Positions 22,636 to 34,437 of a stretch of 53,823 bases of DNA are shown one piece after another. Positions within the stretch are counted from its first letter, which is position 1, and each line of letters starts with the position of its first letter. Both the position numbers and the translations under genes were made by a program. The DNA is from an uncultured bacterium (GTDB lineage: Bacteria; Patescibacteriota; Gracilibacteria; Absconditabacterales; Absconditicoccaceae), in NCBI GenBank assembly GCA_946404285.1, contig CAMJDC010000002.1, forward strand, positions 1 to 53,823. The letters are read 5' to 3'. The notes beneath the pieces were generated by a model, which did not search any database, was not told the DNA's origin, and saw only the letters and a list, made by a program, of their open reading frames with translations.

Positions 22636-25600
22636 CTACTTACTACTAAGTAAACTATACTTTATACTAAGATTTTCCATTTCATCTTTCACTTTTTCAT
22701 ATTCTTGTTCAGCTTGCAAATATTGATCTCACTCTCATAAAATCTGCATACGCTCTCTAATTAACTGCAACTTATCTTCCAAACGCTTCATTTCTCTTTC
22801 CAAGAAATCAAGGGATTCCTTTTCCGCACCTTCTGATTCTTTTCCAATTTTCATTCATATCGTTATTATTTCATCAGCATCTACTTCATATCACAATAAA
22901 TTCTGTTCATGTAATCTCAAATACGTAATATCAGATATACGAAAATACGACTTAAAAATTGTCTCATATTCCTTTAAAGATTCTCACAACGTAGGACTAG
23001 ATTTTATAAAAATATCACAATATTCATGCTGTCTTATGTCACTTTTTATTTTCAAATTCTTTATTCTAACAAATGTTTCAAAAATTAAATTCGTATTATA
23101 GTCTATTGTCTTTTTCAATACAACTTTTTCAAACGGAACTACAAAATTTTTTCAAGAAATATAACTCAAAGCATCAACATACTCCGGAATCAACGGATAT
23201 AATATAGTTAATAAAAAATTTAAAAAATAAGAACAAACATATTCAACATTTTTCGTAACATGTAATTTTTGAATTTCAAGATACCATGAAAAAAACAAAT
23301 CTTGAACTGACAACTTAAAATACTTAAAAAAACTAACATAAGAATCAAAATCTTTTACATCTTTCCACTCCTCACACAAATTATCCAACTTGTACATTAC
23401 AAACAAATCAGCTCAATCAAAATCTCTCTGAGAATTACTCAAAACATTTTCTATCTCTTCCGACAAAAAACCATTTTTTACACAAAATCTAACAGCATTC
23501 CATATTTGTTTCAAAAAAATACTATTCAATAAAATCTCTTTTTGATTATATGTCTTATTCAACAAAAAAGATAATCTAACAGGATTTTCTCAACACAAAT
23601 TAAACATATTCCACTGAGACTGTTCCAATTGTAATTTTGTTAATTCTTTTTCTCATAAAAGCTCATTATCCCTATCGTAAGACATCTCCAAAAACTGTGT
23701 TGAGATTGATTTTCACAAAAATAAATACTGCAAAATTATTTCATAGAATATTCTTCTCCTCTCCTTTTCATCATAAACTATTTTCGTATTTATCTTCGAA
23801 TGCCCATTATTATCAACATAACATGGAATACAAAACTGAATAAAATCCGGATCCAAAACATCCTCAGAAATTCCATGAAAATTTAAGAATAACCAATTTC
23901 AATCTTTTTTCAAAAATTTTGAACCAATTACTAATTTACGACAATCACTTATTGTAGAATCATTTTCATCTGTCAAATTCTGAAATATTTTTAATAGTTT
24001 TAAATGTTCAGATTTTTCTCATATTTTTTCAAACAAATCTTGTATAAAATAGCAAATCTTCTTCTCATTTTGAGAAAAAATTTGGAATATCTTTTCATAT
24101 TCACATATTTTCCATAAATCCTTCTTTTTATCGTAAAATCATCTATTTCATAAAACTCATATACGAGCCAAAGATAATAGAACAAAATCAAATCACTTTT
24201 GGATAGAAAAATCATCTTCGCTAAATAAATACTCCTCCAAATCAAAAAATGAAAAATCTCAATTGGAATCAGACAACATTGGCACTTTCCATCAATAAGG
24301 CAACTGACTATTACATACTATACTACTTGGTAAAAATTTATCTAATTCTTCAATAATTTTATCCTTTAATTCAAGTTTTCTTTTTTCCAAAGAATTTAAT
24401 TCATTACGTAAATCATTTTCCTCTTCTAAAACTTCATCAGCTTGTTCATCCTTCATTAAAACCCTCACAGACTTTATATTATCATCAACTTGATTTATTT
24501 CATCAAATATCCCTCAAAACTTATCATCAATAAAAGAAAATCTCAATTTTTTCTCAAAAATATCATCCAATATTTTCTTCTTTTCCTCCGTTGTATCAAT
24601 AACAATCTGATCTATTTTGAATGGCACCAAACGTTCATTTGTATACTTCAAATATGGAACTTTTCTTAATACTTCTTCCTTTTCAGTTAGATTTCAAATA
24701 TCTCACATAAATCACTCTATATTTTTATAATACTTATTTCTTTCTTGTCCAATAAACGCCTTTTCACTAATATAGTCTGTATACAATCATTCTTTATCAA
24801 AAACATAAACATCCATTGGTAATCAATATATCTTTGCTAACTCTATACTCTCTTGATCAGAACAAGGACATATTCTCTTTATTCAATTGTTGCACGCTAT
24901 ATTTACATTCTCATCTCATATAACTGGAATTTGACGATTACTCAAAGGAATTATTGCTTTTTTTCATATATGTTTATTATACCTTTTATCTTTAGGATGT
25001 ACCAATATCCCGACATCTCAACAACATAAATCTATATCATCAGCTACTATAGGTAATGCCTCACATTTAGATCAAATAAAATATTTTATTGTATAACTAT
25101 TCATTTTTTTCTCTTTCCATACTATATGATTACTAGGTATGGAACATTGTAAATTAAAAGACCAATAACAAATATTAGTTTCCCTAGAAATTTTTCACTT
25201 TAAATGCAAAGAACGAAGCTGATCCAAAATATATAAATAAATACTAGAATCCAACATCAAAAACTTATGCGGACTCGAAAAATTTGTATTTATTATTTTA
25301 CTATTTGCATTAAGATTTTTTTTAATAACAGACTGTATATGTCTCTCCAATTTATCAACTCATACTTGAGGCAACTTTTGGTTTCTCTTATAAAAAAAAG
25401 AAAATGATGAACTTATGTTTTTAAATTGATTATTTGATATCAAAAAAAGATTCTGATAATCCTGATTTTTTTCATAAGATTTGGAATGCTTTAAATTTTC
25501 TAGACAATTAAAAAAATCTCTCAAATATATCAAGTAAAAATCATCATATGACATTTTATCCGACACATTCAAAGAAACAGGCATAAACACTGAAAAATCA

Positions 25601-25686
25601 GACTTTTCAACCTTTCTCTTTTCCCTATAATATTTCGACCAATTTTGCAAATCTCTCGGATTATATTTTTTAGGAAATTTTATCAT
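22636..25686 (-). CDS. full-length degenerate valyl-tRNA synthetase paralogue
   Basis: 1016 residues, uninterrupted under code 25. Its order follows ValRS throughout. The N-terminus FPKKYNPRDLQNWSKYY matches the ValRS start. The CP1 editing domain is recognisable (GDVGILVHPKDKRYNKHIGK, RQIPVIGDENVNIACNNGIK). The anticodon-binding helix bundle (KQIWNAVRFCVKNGF, DLFVMYKLDNLCEEW, DLFFSWYLEIQKL) and a C-terminal coiled coil follow. Key motifs are gone: HMGH reads MSYD near residue 46, GTDHAG reads SNNQFKN, TTRPET reads ADDIDLCC, and KMSKS reads as GSKFLKKDGN. It cannot be an ordinary synthetase. An intact 1-kb-plus ORF suggests a retained non-catalytic role. Overlap-free, 3 bases from the convergent stop at 22633. 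Confidence 0.85.
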
Positions 25687-25711
25687 TTTTTTATTATTTT
25701 ATAATTATATA

Positions 25712-27415
25712 TTAAACCTCTGTTTCCTTAAACAGCTTTATTCAAAAATATATCATCAAAGTCAAACACAACAACAAGAAAAAATTTTCAGCTGGACCTA
25801 CTTGAACTCTAGTAGCCCCAGACAACTCCAATTCCTCACCATCATCACACACTCATACAACCCAAAAATACAGAAACTGATCTTGCTCTGAAGTATGATC
25901 AAATGGATATTCATAACTAGTCTCACTTGTTTCATAAACTTTTGTCTTATTCTTTCATAACTCATCTACAGAACTGTAAACGATATACTTTGAAACATTT
26001 TCTACTTTATCCCACATAAGATAATAACTATCTCATATTTTCTTAGTGCGAAGCGAAATATTTTGCACTGTACATCTCGGCACATTTGGAGAAATATCAG
26101 CCATGTTTACTCACTGTCAACTTGATGCACTTGGTTTCGATATAACAAATTGAACTGTTTTCGACGCAGCACCATGCTTTTGCTGACCTTCTCGATATGG
26201 TGTAATATTCATAAATATTTCTTTATCATACGGCACATTAGTAAAGACAAAAGACTCTGAATCTGTCCATTTTTGTCAAGAAAAATTTAAATCACCATCA
26301 ATCCAATAATTAACAATATATCAAGAAGTAACTCAATTCACTACATTCCAAGAAATTTTTACACTCTGTTCCACTTCATCTATATCAGTAATTATTTCTC
26401 AAATTTCAGGAGCTCATCATACATATATTCTTTTTACATCTTGATACGTTTTATTTGTTGAATTGTTATCAGACGATATCACTAAATCCATTGAGACTTC
26501 TCATGGAGAAACAAGGAAAACTCTTTGACTAAAAACTCAATTTCACTCCTTTTCCAAGAGAGCACTATCTTCATCACTCCTATCCGACAATTTCAACTTT
26601 ACAGACTCAGCCATTTCATCAGTATAAACCAGTATTTTTACGACATCTCAGACTTTCAAGCCATTTTCTGGAGTAACCGTAATATTTTTAAATCACTCCA
26701 CATTCTTTGGCATATAGGTAAAAGTAACGTTATCGGACAATCATAAAACATTTCATTCTATCACATCATGACACTCTAGTCTCAAAACATGGTTTCACGG
26801 CTGTACATTTGAAATTCACTTATAAATAGTACCTTCTCAATCTGACGAAGTTTCTCAAACAAGCTGATCATCAATATACACTGATATATTTGAATTAGGC
26901 AACTCTCTCACATTTGCAAGAATTTGTAGATTCTCATCAGTAAGCACAGCATTCGCTGCCGGTTCAAGAACTTCTATTTGATACTCTCAAGCTCAAGCTC
27001 TTCATCTAACAACTTCTACCATTTGCCTTCATAATACTTTTTCATCTTCATCATTATAATCAAGAACCTCTATATAAAACTTTCAAACCTTTTTTATCTC
27101 CAATCATTTCTGAAATTCTTTTGATCAAAGATCCGAAGATTCAAATTGATACGTTCAATTGTTTGGCAAAACAAACTCATTTCTATTAAGGATTTTTCAC
27201 TCTTCATCCGTAATTTTCATAAATATTTCTCAAGCATATGTAGACATTTTACTTCAATTTTTCATCATCGTAATCTCTATATTTGCGGCCTCTCATTGCT
27301 TCATAGGACTTTTTACCGTAATTTCTGCGCTATCAGGCAAAATATTACTTTGCGCAAAAATATATCACACAGTTACACCAAGTAAAACAAATAATCCTAA
27401 TAAAAATTTCTTCAT
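25712..27415 (-). CDS. surface protein with fibronectin-III-like domains
   Basis: 567 residues. Signal peptide (KKFLLGLFVLLGVTVGYIFA). Then repeated beta-sandwich domains, recognisable in VEQSVKISWNVVNGVTSGYI, KIGDSYYLMWDKVENVSKYI and DQLVGETSS-type strands. A C-terminal membrane helix FFLLLCLTLMIYFGIKLF with a charged end anchors it. It is therefore a type I surface protein, probably adhesive or structural. It is transcribed with the gene at 27440-27934, 24 bases upstream. About 40 glycines are TGA, so the ORF track shows only fragments of other frames. Confidence 0.8.
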
Positions 27416-27439
27416 ATTTTTAACTAGAATAAATAAATA

Positions 27440-27934
27440 TTAATGCTCTTTTACATCCGTAATATCATCTAAATTTCAAACCGAAAACATCTCTGCTCAC
27501 TTCACATACTCAAGTGTAACATCCTCAGAATCTCAGTTATACGGTATTTCAAATATTCATTCATCATAATCTAAATCCTGATATCAATCTACAGTCAAAA
27601 TCAAATTTCACTCATTCTGTCTAATATTGTTTATAGAACAATTACTTTTCAACTCATCTATCAACCGCTCAATTTCTCCAGGATTATACAAGATTGAAAC
27701 CTCAAGAATTCACTCATTTCTAACTTGTTCTGAAAGAAACACTTCAAAAATCTGATTTTGCTTCTTATATCCTGCTCATCGTTGAGTTGACTCAAAAAAA
27801 TCTTTTTCAGTTATAGACAAAACGCTTGCTGATAAATCTTTAGCATCATATTGAAATATTGCAACTATATAAGCTAAAGCTATTCCAATCAAGCATATAA
27901 GTATATACTTTCCTACACTTCTGACACTACTCAT
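27440..27934 (-). CDS. membrane-anchored extracytoplasmic protein, unknown
   Basis: 164 residues. One N-terminal helix (YILICLIGIALAYIVAIF) and a beta-rich outer domain (FEVFLSEQVRNEGILEVSIL, LILTVDGYQDLDYDEGIFEI). No cysteines that would mark a lipoprotein. First gene of a two-gene unit with the Fn3-like surface protein, so it may partner it. The domain vaguely recalls a cohesin-like beta sandwich. I would not assign it. Confidence 0.65.
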
Positions 27935-27991
27935 TATTCAATAATCATACAAAATACATAATCATACCTATTATGTGTAATAATGTTATAT

Positions 27992-28029
27992 AAAAAGTCA
28001 AATCAAAAATACTTTCATTTTGACTTTTT
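27992..28029. terminator. hairpin AAAAAGTCAAA...TTTGACTTTTT
   Basis: Symmetric A/T-flanked hairpin in the gap between two divergent genes. As both genes start here it is unlikely to terminate either. It contains the -35 TTGACT of the rightward promoter and might occlude or control it. Confidence 0.4.
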
Positions 28030-28047
28030 AATCAGAAAACGTAGATT
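28020..28047 (+). promoter_or_regulatory. predicted promoter of the coiled-coil protein gene
   Basis: TTGACT, 16 bases, TAGATT, ~30 bases before the ATG at 28077. The -35 is inside the hairpin arm. Confidence 0.45.
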
Positions 28048-28076
28048 AAAAATAATATTTATTTTCATTTTAAAAA

Positions 28077-28463
28077 ATGTGGTGAATCTATATTTGAATA
28101 TTGCTATTAGGTGTTTGTCTATGATATCTGATTTTTTATTTACGCTACGAATATAAAGATACCGTAAACGAATTACGTTCTCATCTAAAAGAAGCTAACA
28201 ATCAAATCCAATATTTACAAGAAGAATTAGATGAATATATGCTGCAAAACAAAATTTTAAAAGAAAAAACTACCGAACTTTTAGAAAAAAATGATGATCT
28301 AAACGAAGTCGTTTCAGAACTAAGTAAATACTACGTACACATGAAAAAAGCTAGCGAAAAAACCCAAGAATTAAATGATTACCTTACAGATCCTGATGAT
28401 ACAATAGAAGAAAAAATTAAAAAGAACAATAAAAAATCTGATGAAGAAAAAAAGTTTTTCTAG
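28077..28463 (+). CDS. single-pass membrane coiled-coil protein
   Basis: 128 residues. One N-terminal helix (WWGIYIGILLLGVCLGYLIFY-like, with several TGA-Gly) and then a continuous coiled coil (RSHLKEANNQIQYLQEELDE, then LLEKNDDLNEVVSELSKY) ending in a Lys/Asp-rich tail. This resembles small division or envelope scaffold proteins in shape only. The ORF track starts it at an internal ATG. It lies 24 bases upstream of the methyltransferase. Confidence 0.7.
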
Positions 28464-28486
28464 TTTTATAAAGAATTCCCAAAATC

Positions 28487-29098
28487 ATGTGATATGATAG
28501 CAAACACGTTGAAATCTTATGACCAAAAGAATGATATAATGCAGTGGCATCTCAATATAAACAATCTCACGAACATTTAAACTCCTTTTATCACGTAGAA
28601 TTTTTACGTTTTTTACCTAGATGAAAAACTTTCAAAATTATCGATTTATGAGCCGGAGACGGAAGAATGTTTTCAGTTTTAAATTCACTTCCTCATAGAG
28701 AAATCACAGCATGCGATATTTCAGAAAAAATGCTAGAAAAATATCCAAAACAAGCTAAGAAAAAAATTGTAGATTTAGAATGAGAATTCCCTTTTGAAGA
28801 TAATTCATTCGATTTAGCATTCTGTTTTTTTACTCTCGAACATATCGAAAATATAGAAAACTTTTTCAATGAAACATACCGTATTTTATCAAACGATAGT
28901 CAAATTTTTATAGGTCATTTTTTTCAAAGAAGAGAATTTGAACGAACTGCAAATCAAATGAAATTCAAAATTCAACAATATAAACGCTCAACTGAAGAAA
29001 TTTCACAAATTATGAAAAATTGTTTTTTCAATGTAGATATCATTTCAATGAGCGATAAATGAGCACATACAGGAGATTTAATTATTTGAAAAAAGTAG
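28487..29098 (+). CDS. class I SAM-dependent methyltransferase
   Basis: 203 residues. Motif I IIDLGAGDGRMFSVL binds SAM, ITACDISEKMLEKY is motif II, and FDLAFCFFTLEHIENIENFF is motifs III-IV. Resembles the broad Methyltransf_11 group. The substrate is unknown. The N-terminus (ASQYKQSHEHLNSFYHVEFL) precedes motif I as in small-molecule or quinone-type methyltransferases. Start is the ATG giving MGYDSKHVEIL, in which codon 2 is TGA. Confidence 0.8.
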
Positions 29099-29118
29099 GA
29101 ATTTTAACTCCTACTTTC
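29094..29118. terminator. bidirectional terminator
   Basis: AGTAGGA-ATTTTAAC-TCCTACT between convergent genes. The 5' arm overlaps the methyltransferase stop codon. Confidence 0.6.
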
Positions 29119-29140
29119 TATCTAATTTATTTTTTAACAA

Positions 29141-29785
29141 TTATCTCTTAATAATTGCCTCAATTGCCGCAAAAGAAGTATTATCTTTTTCATTCACAAT
29201 AATATATAATTCATCACCAGGTGCTCCCTTAAAGAAAGTTACAGCTGCTTGATTAAGAAAATAAACTGTACCTTCATCAGTAACTGCTGTAAATTTATTT
29301 TCATCTGTACGAGATAAAATTGCTCTCAAATGCTTTCTTTCTGCTGGTTTTATAAGCTTATAAATAAACTTTCAATCAGGCATAACTTTTAATTTTAACA
29401 TATCTCCAGGAACAAGTTTTGTCTTTGAAGAATAATTCATAGGAACTGGATACTTTTTTTGATCATTTCCAACCATAAAATATCCATCAAATAATCACTC
29501 TATTACTTCTACTCACTCTTCATAATAACTAGTAAGTTCAGCATTAGCCACTTCTTGTCATTCCACAGAAGACAAAGATTTTAAATCTGATGGATCAAAA
29601 TCAACTAACTGATCCAAAATAACTTTCATCTTCTTAAGTTCTACTTCAACATTTCAGATTTCATTACGCAAAAAATTAATCATTTGTTGATGCTTCTTCA
29701 TAACTTCTGGATCTATAGATCATGCTGAGGATTTTTTAAGTGTTGGTTTCACTTGTTTTAAACTTGGTCTTTTGTTTTCTGTCAT
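29141..29785 (-). CDS. conserved-looking cytoplasmic protein, unknown
   Basis: 214 residues. Basic N-terminal tail, a coiled-coil segment at about 28-60 (KKHQQMINFLRNEI, VEVELKKMKVILDQL), then a beta-rich domain (KYPVPMNYSSKTKLVPGDML, KFIYKLIKPAERKHLRAIL, LNQAAVTFFKGAPGDELYII) ending AAIEAIIKR. The ORF track shows only the last 62 residues. The pattern PVPxNYxSKxKLVxGDxLKL recalls a small hypothetical family I associate with CPR genomes. This is memory and not a search result. The compact beta part could be an RNA- or nucleic-acid-binding fold. Confidence 0.65.
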
Positions 29786-29957
29786 TTTTGTTTTTTTTAT
29801 TTTTGTAAATAAAATTTCATATATCTAGTATACACGTTTTTTTTAATAATGCAAATTTTTACCGACAAAATTCACAACAAAATTTCTAGTAAAAAACCTG
29901 AATAAAAATCCCCATTCTTTAGCAAAACAAGGATTTATATCTAAGAACTTAAATTCA

Positions 29958-30029
29958 TGCCCCGGCGCGGAGTCGAACCGAGATTACAGTCTTCGCAGGA
30001 CTGTGTCCTATCCATTGAACGACCGGGAC
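29958..30029 (-). tRNA. tRNA-Arg(GCG)
   Basis: Acceptor GTCCCGG/CCGGGGC, discriminator A, loop CTGCGAA so the anticodon is GCG. Most bacteria use ACG edited to ICG by TadA. A G34 version reads CGU/CGC without editing. Confidence 0.92.
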
Positions 30030-30086
30030 AAAAACACATTTCAACTACTAAATTATACAAAAAACTCACAAAAAAACAAGTTAATA

Positions 30087-30389
30087 TTACTTAAATATAA
30101 TATCTTCTATCTCCATTTTATATCAAATATCTGATAATTTTTGGTTTATCTTCTCAATTATATCTAATTTTTCCTTAAAAATCTGAATTCTCAATTTTTG
30201 ATCAACCGTTTTTAGAAATAATTTATTGTGCCTCACATATCAAGTTAAAACTTCATCCTGAATTTCAGTATCAACTTTTTCAATTCATAAACAAGATTTT
30301 ATTTCATTCATTACAATACTTCCAATCATATTTTTACCACGATGCTGAATGGATAATCTTTTCCTCATTAAATCTTTTATTCCATCCAT
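30087..30389 (-). CDS. DciA/DUF721-like protein
   Basis: 100 residues. The C-terminal half, GYVRHNKLFLKTVDQKLRIQ, IFKEKLDIIEKINQKL and ending KMEIEDIIFK, follows the DUF721 pattern (hydrophobic strand, then ELxxxkxxILxxLNxxL, then xxDIxFK). DciA proteins help load the replicative helicase DnaB in bacteria without DnaC. In this short form only the KH-like core is present. Directly downstream of topA on the same strand (25 bases), consistent with a DNA-replication role. Confidence 0.65.
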
Positions 30390-30413
30390 ATTCAGATTTA
30401 TAAATAATAAATA

Positions 30414-32765
30414 TTACTTCTTTTTAGTTGTTGATTTTTTCTTGGTAGTTTTTGCCTTAGCATTTCCTCATTTTTTTGTAACCGTTATTCAAATTATAGA
30501 AAGGCAATCATCTAATATCAAATCAGATGCGTCCTTTCATCATTTAGGAATTTTATAATTCTTCTTATCATATTTGATATACGGACCATAAGGACCATTT
30601 AATACTTCAATTTTACCTCATTCATACTCAAATTGATTAATATTTTTATTATTTTCAAATTCTAATTTTTTCTCAATAACTGGAATAGCTTGTTCCAGTG
30701 TAACCGTATAAGGATCCAAAGGTTCTTCTAGATTTCTTGGGAAAGAAGCATAAATATTTTTTATCTTAAAATAAGGTCAAAATCTTCATATAGCCACAGA
30801 CACCTTTTCTCATTTATATTCTCATATTTCCCTTGGAAGAGCGAAACACTGCAAAGCCTCATCAAGAGTAATAGTTTCCAATGATTTATCACTTGGAATA
30901 TTTGCATATTTCTTATCTGGATCGTCAGAATTTCAAATTTGAATAAATGGTCAAAATTTACCCGTTCTAGCAATTACTGGCTTTTTAGATTTCGGATCTT
31001 CTCATAAAACTATTTCAGATATAATTCTGTCTACTCACTGAGCTTTGACCACTTCATCATGGAATGGACCATAAAATTCATGCATCATTTTTATTCGTCA
31101 GATTTTTCCTTCTGCAATTTCGTCAAAATCCGTTTCAACTGATGCTGTAAAATTATAATCCATAATATTATCAAAATTCTGCATTAAGAAATCTGTAACA
31201 TCCCTTCATGCTTGAGTTGGAAATAGTTTTCATTTTTCAGCTCAAGTATTCTGATTTTTAACTTTTTCAGATATACTTCACTTTTCCAATGTAATTTCTG
31301 CATAATCTCTTTTTTCTCACTCTCTGTCCTCTTTTACTACATATTTTCTATCCTGTATTTTTGTAATAATCGAAGCATACGTAGATGGACGTCAAATTCA
31401 TCTTTTTTCCAATTCTTTAACTAAACTAGCTTCTGTATATCTTGGTGGATGTTTTTTGAATTTTTCAGTACTGACAATTTTAGACATGTCCAAAACTTCT
31501 CACTTTTCTAATTTTGGTAGCAAAACTGTATCTGAAGTTTCATCATCATCTGTTCATTCGGAATAAACCTTTAGAAACCCATCAAACGTAATTACTTCTC
31601 ATTCAGCAATAAATTTACTTTTTGCTCCAGAAATATCTATTGTAACTATTGTTTTTTCAACACTTGCAGGAGCCATTTGAGAAGCAATAGTCCTTTTCCA
31701 TATCAAGTCATAAAGTTTTTTCTGAGATGGATCATCTCAAGCACTACGTACTTCCAAATGTGCTGGTCTAATACATTCATGTGCCTCTTGTGCTCATGCA
31801 GATTTAGTTTTATACGCTGTAGGATTTGAATATTTTTCCCCATAATCTCTTATAATTTCTTGTTTTGCTGCATTTACTGCATCTTGAGAAAGATTTACAG
31901 AATCCGTTCTCATATAAGTAATCTTTCATGATTCATATAATTTTTGAGCAAGTTGCATTGTACGAGACACTGAAAATCAAAGTTTTCTACTAGCTTCTTG
32001 CTGTAAAGTAGAAGTTGTAAACGGTGCTGATGGAGATTTTTTTCATGGTTTTTTTTCTACATTTTCCACACTAAATTTAGCATTTTTACAATATTCCAAA
32101 AATGGAATAACTTCATCCGATTTCTTAAATTCTTTATCTAATGTTGCAGGAAACGATTTTTTAGAATTTCATGAAAAAGTCCCAACAGTTTTAAATGATG
32201 AAGTTGTATTAAATTTTTCTATTTCCCTCTCTCTTTCTACAATTAAACGTACAGCTACGGACTGAACTCTTCATGCAGAAATTCATCAAACTACTTTTTT
32301 CCACAATACTGGTGAAAGCTCAAATCATACTAAATAATCCAAAACTGACCTTGCCTGCTGAGCATCTACTAAATTCATATCAATCGTTCTTGGATTTTGA
32401 ACAGCATTTTTTATAGCTTTTTCTGTAATTTCATGAAATACAATCCTTGGTGTTTTATCTATAGGTAATCATAATTCATTGGCAACATGCCATGCGATGG
32501 CTTCTCATTCACGGTCTTCATCGGTTGCGAGCCATACTTTATCAGCATTTTTTGCTAATGTCTTAAGCTCTGATACTACTTTTTTCTTCTCTGGATTAAT
32601 TTGATATAATGGTTTAAAATCATTCGCTATATCTACTCACTTTCCATTCCTGGGCAGCTCAACAATATGTCAAAGTGAAGCTTTCACCTCAAAATCCGAT
32701 CATAATATTTTCGTTATAGTTTTAGACTTTGCAGGAGACTCTACAATTACTAGATTTTTAGCCAT
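30414..32765 (-). CDS. topA: DNA topoisomerase I
   Basis: Type IA topoisomerase that relaxes negative supercoils. 783 residues. The TOPRIM domain begins [18 protein letters not shown] and contains ATDEDREGEAIAWHV (acidic Mg site). Later come [20 protein letters not shown] and [16 protein letters not shown]. The active-site Tyr region lies around [20 protein letters not shown]-type sequence further on. C-terminal zinc-free repeats (GRFGPY-like GPYIKY strands) end in a Lys/Thr-rich tail. Full length for the family. Confidence 0.94.
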
Positions 32766-32856
32766 ATTTTATAAAAATACATAAAATATTAATCAATTGA
32801 AGATACTACAAAAGTAAAAAAGAATTTCAAGTATGCTTTCAAATGCCAGTTGACAA

Positions 32857-34416
32857 CTAATCATTTATCTCTTTATAAGAAATTTTTATCCTAGATTTAA
32901 CAATAGGAATAGACCTATACCATAACGGCGTACTTATCTTAACGCTTCATATTTCATCATACGTTGAAAGAATGTAATTTCTAGCATCATCCACATCTAA
33001 TCACGCAATCTTATCTTTTATATCAGAAAGAATCTGTTTAGGATCATTTTTAAAATCATAAGTCTGAATCACATCAATTTGTGTAGGAATTGTAAATACT
33101 TTTCAAGATTTTCTAATTTCATCTGCATTTGTTGTATTTGAATCTTTCAAGAATTGCAAAGTTCACGAATTTATTTTTACAACCAAACTATTTTCAAAAG
33201 GTCTTTCACTAACATATGTCATAAAAATCTGATATATATCCTCCCGCATAACATAATTATAATGATATGTTACATATGCCGTTCACTTTATTATAGGCGA
33301 ATTATCTCAATCAGATTGCTCAACTTCAATATTATTAAATGTAGTTGTAGTAATTGTTTCAAATGGAAGTACAAATCATCATGTATTTGGTAAATTCTCT
33401 GCCACAATTGCCATTTTATTGGCATAAACCTGTTCCGTCAATTTTTGTTTTAGCTGTTCTATATCCTCACTTGTCACGCTTCCTATGGATTCACTTTCCC
33501 ATCAATAAAAATTCTCAATACTTTCCGCCCATATATCTTTTGCCAAAAAAGATTCATCCAAATTCTGAATTAACATTGGTGTTTTAAACTTTATATTTCA
33601 ACGTATACCTATCAACTCTCAAGCATTATCATTTTCATTAGCCCTAACTCCTATAACAGTCTCTGAAGGCACTTCTTCCGAACCTGGACTAAGAATAAAA
33701 TCATTCTCAGCTAAAAATATTAAACCATCTTCGGTAACAAATTTTGTATCTTTAACCAAAACGTATTCTTGTGATAATTTATTATAAACCTTTATCTTTC
33801 CACGAGATGGATTCGTAATATACTTACTATTCGCCGTAGAAATAGATAAATCATGCTTATAATCTATCTGTCATGTATAAAAAGGCACATACAAAAACCT
33901 AGTTTCTACTTCTGCATGAGGATCATTATTTGGATAATAACGCACATTATAAATAATAGTTTCACTAGTTTCTGAAGGTTTAATCACAATATTCGCACTC
34001 GGAATAATCAACGAAATTACAAACCATAGAATTCAAAGAATTAATAAAATCTCTAGAATAAAAATCAGAATAAATAAATATTTTTTATTTTCATAAGTAT
34101 GTAGATGAAAATTCTTAATATTAAAGAAAAAAAGATAGAGTTTATTCATAAATTGCTCTACACGTTTTTCTCTTTCATAGTTAACATTTAATCAAACAGC
34201 CTGATAATATTCTCTATTTTTTTTATTTTTAGTAACAAAAACAGCTTTAATCTGATTTTTATCTATAATTTCTTTAATCTGTTGTCATCGCCATTCATTA
34301 TCAAAAAGATTGTGCTCCGGATCTATAAAAATTTCAACATCTCTACGTGATGGAATTTTCTCTAAAGCTTTAAATATTTTGTATAAACTATCTGTTTTTA
34401 AGAAGAAGAATTTCAT
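32857..34416 (-). CDS. single-pass membrane protein with baseplate-J-like outer domain
   Basis: 519 residues. A cytoplasmic part of ~120 residues (EHNLFDNEWRGQQIKEIIDK; possible nucleotide-fold remnant) is followed by one membrane helix (YLFILIFILEILLILGILWF). The large outer domain begins IPSANIVIKPSETSETIIYN and includes GKIKVYNKLSQEYVLVKDTK and FVTEDGLIFLAENDF. That order matches proteins labelled baseplate J/gp47-like in CPR genomes, usually found near pilus genes. The role is unknown. A structural part of an envelope-spanning machine is a reasonable guess. Confidence 0.65.
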
Positions 34417-34437
34417 AAAGATACATAAATAGAGCTC

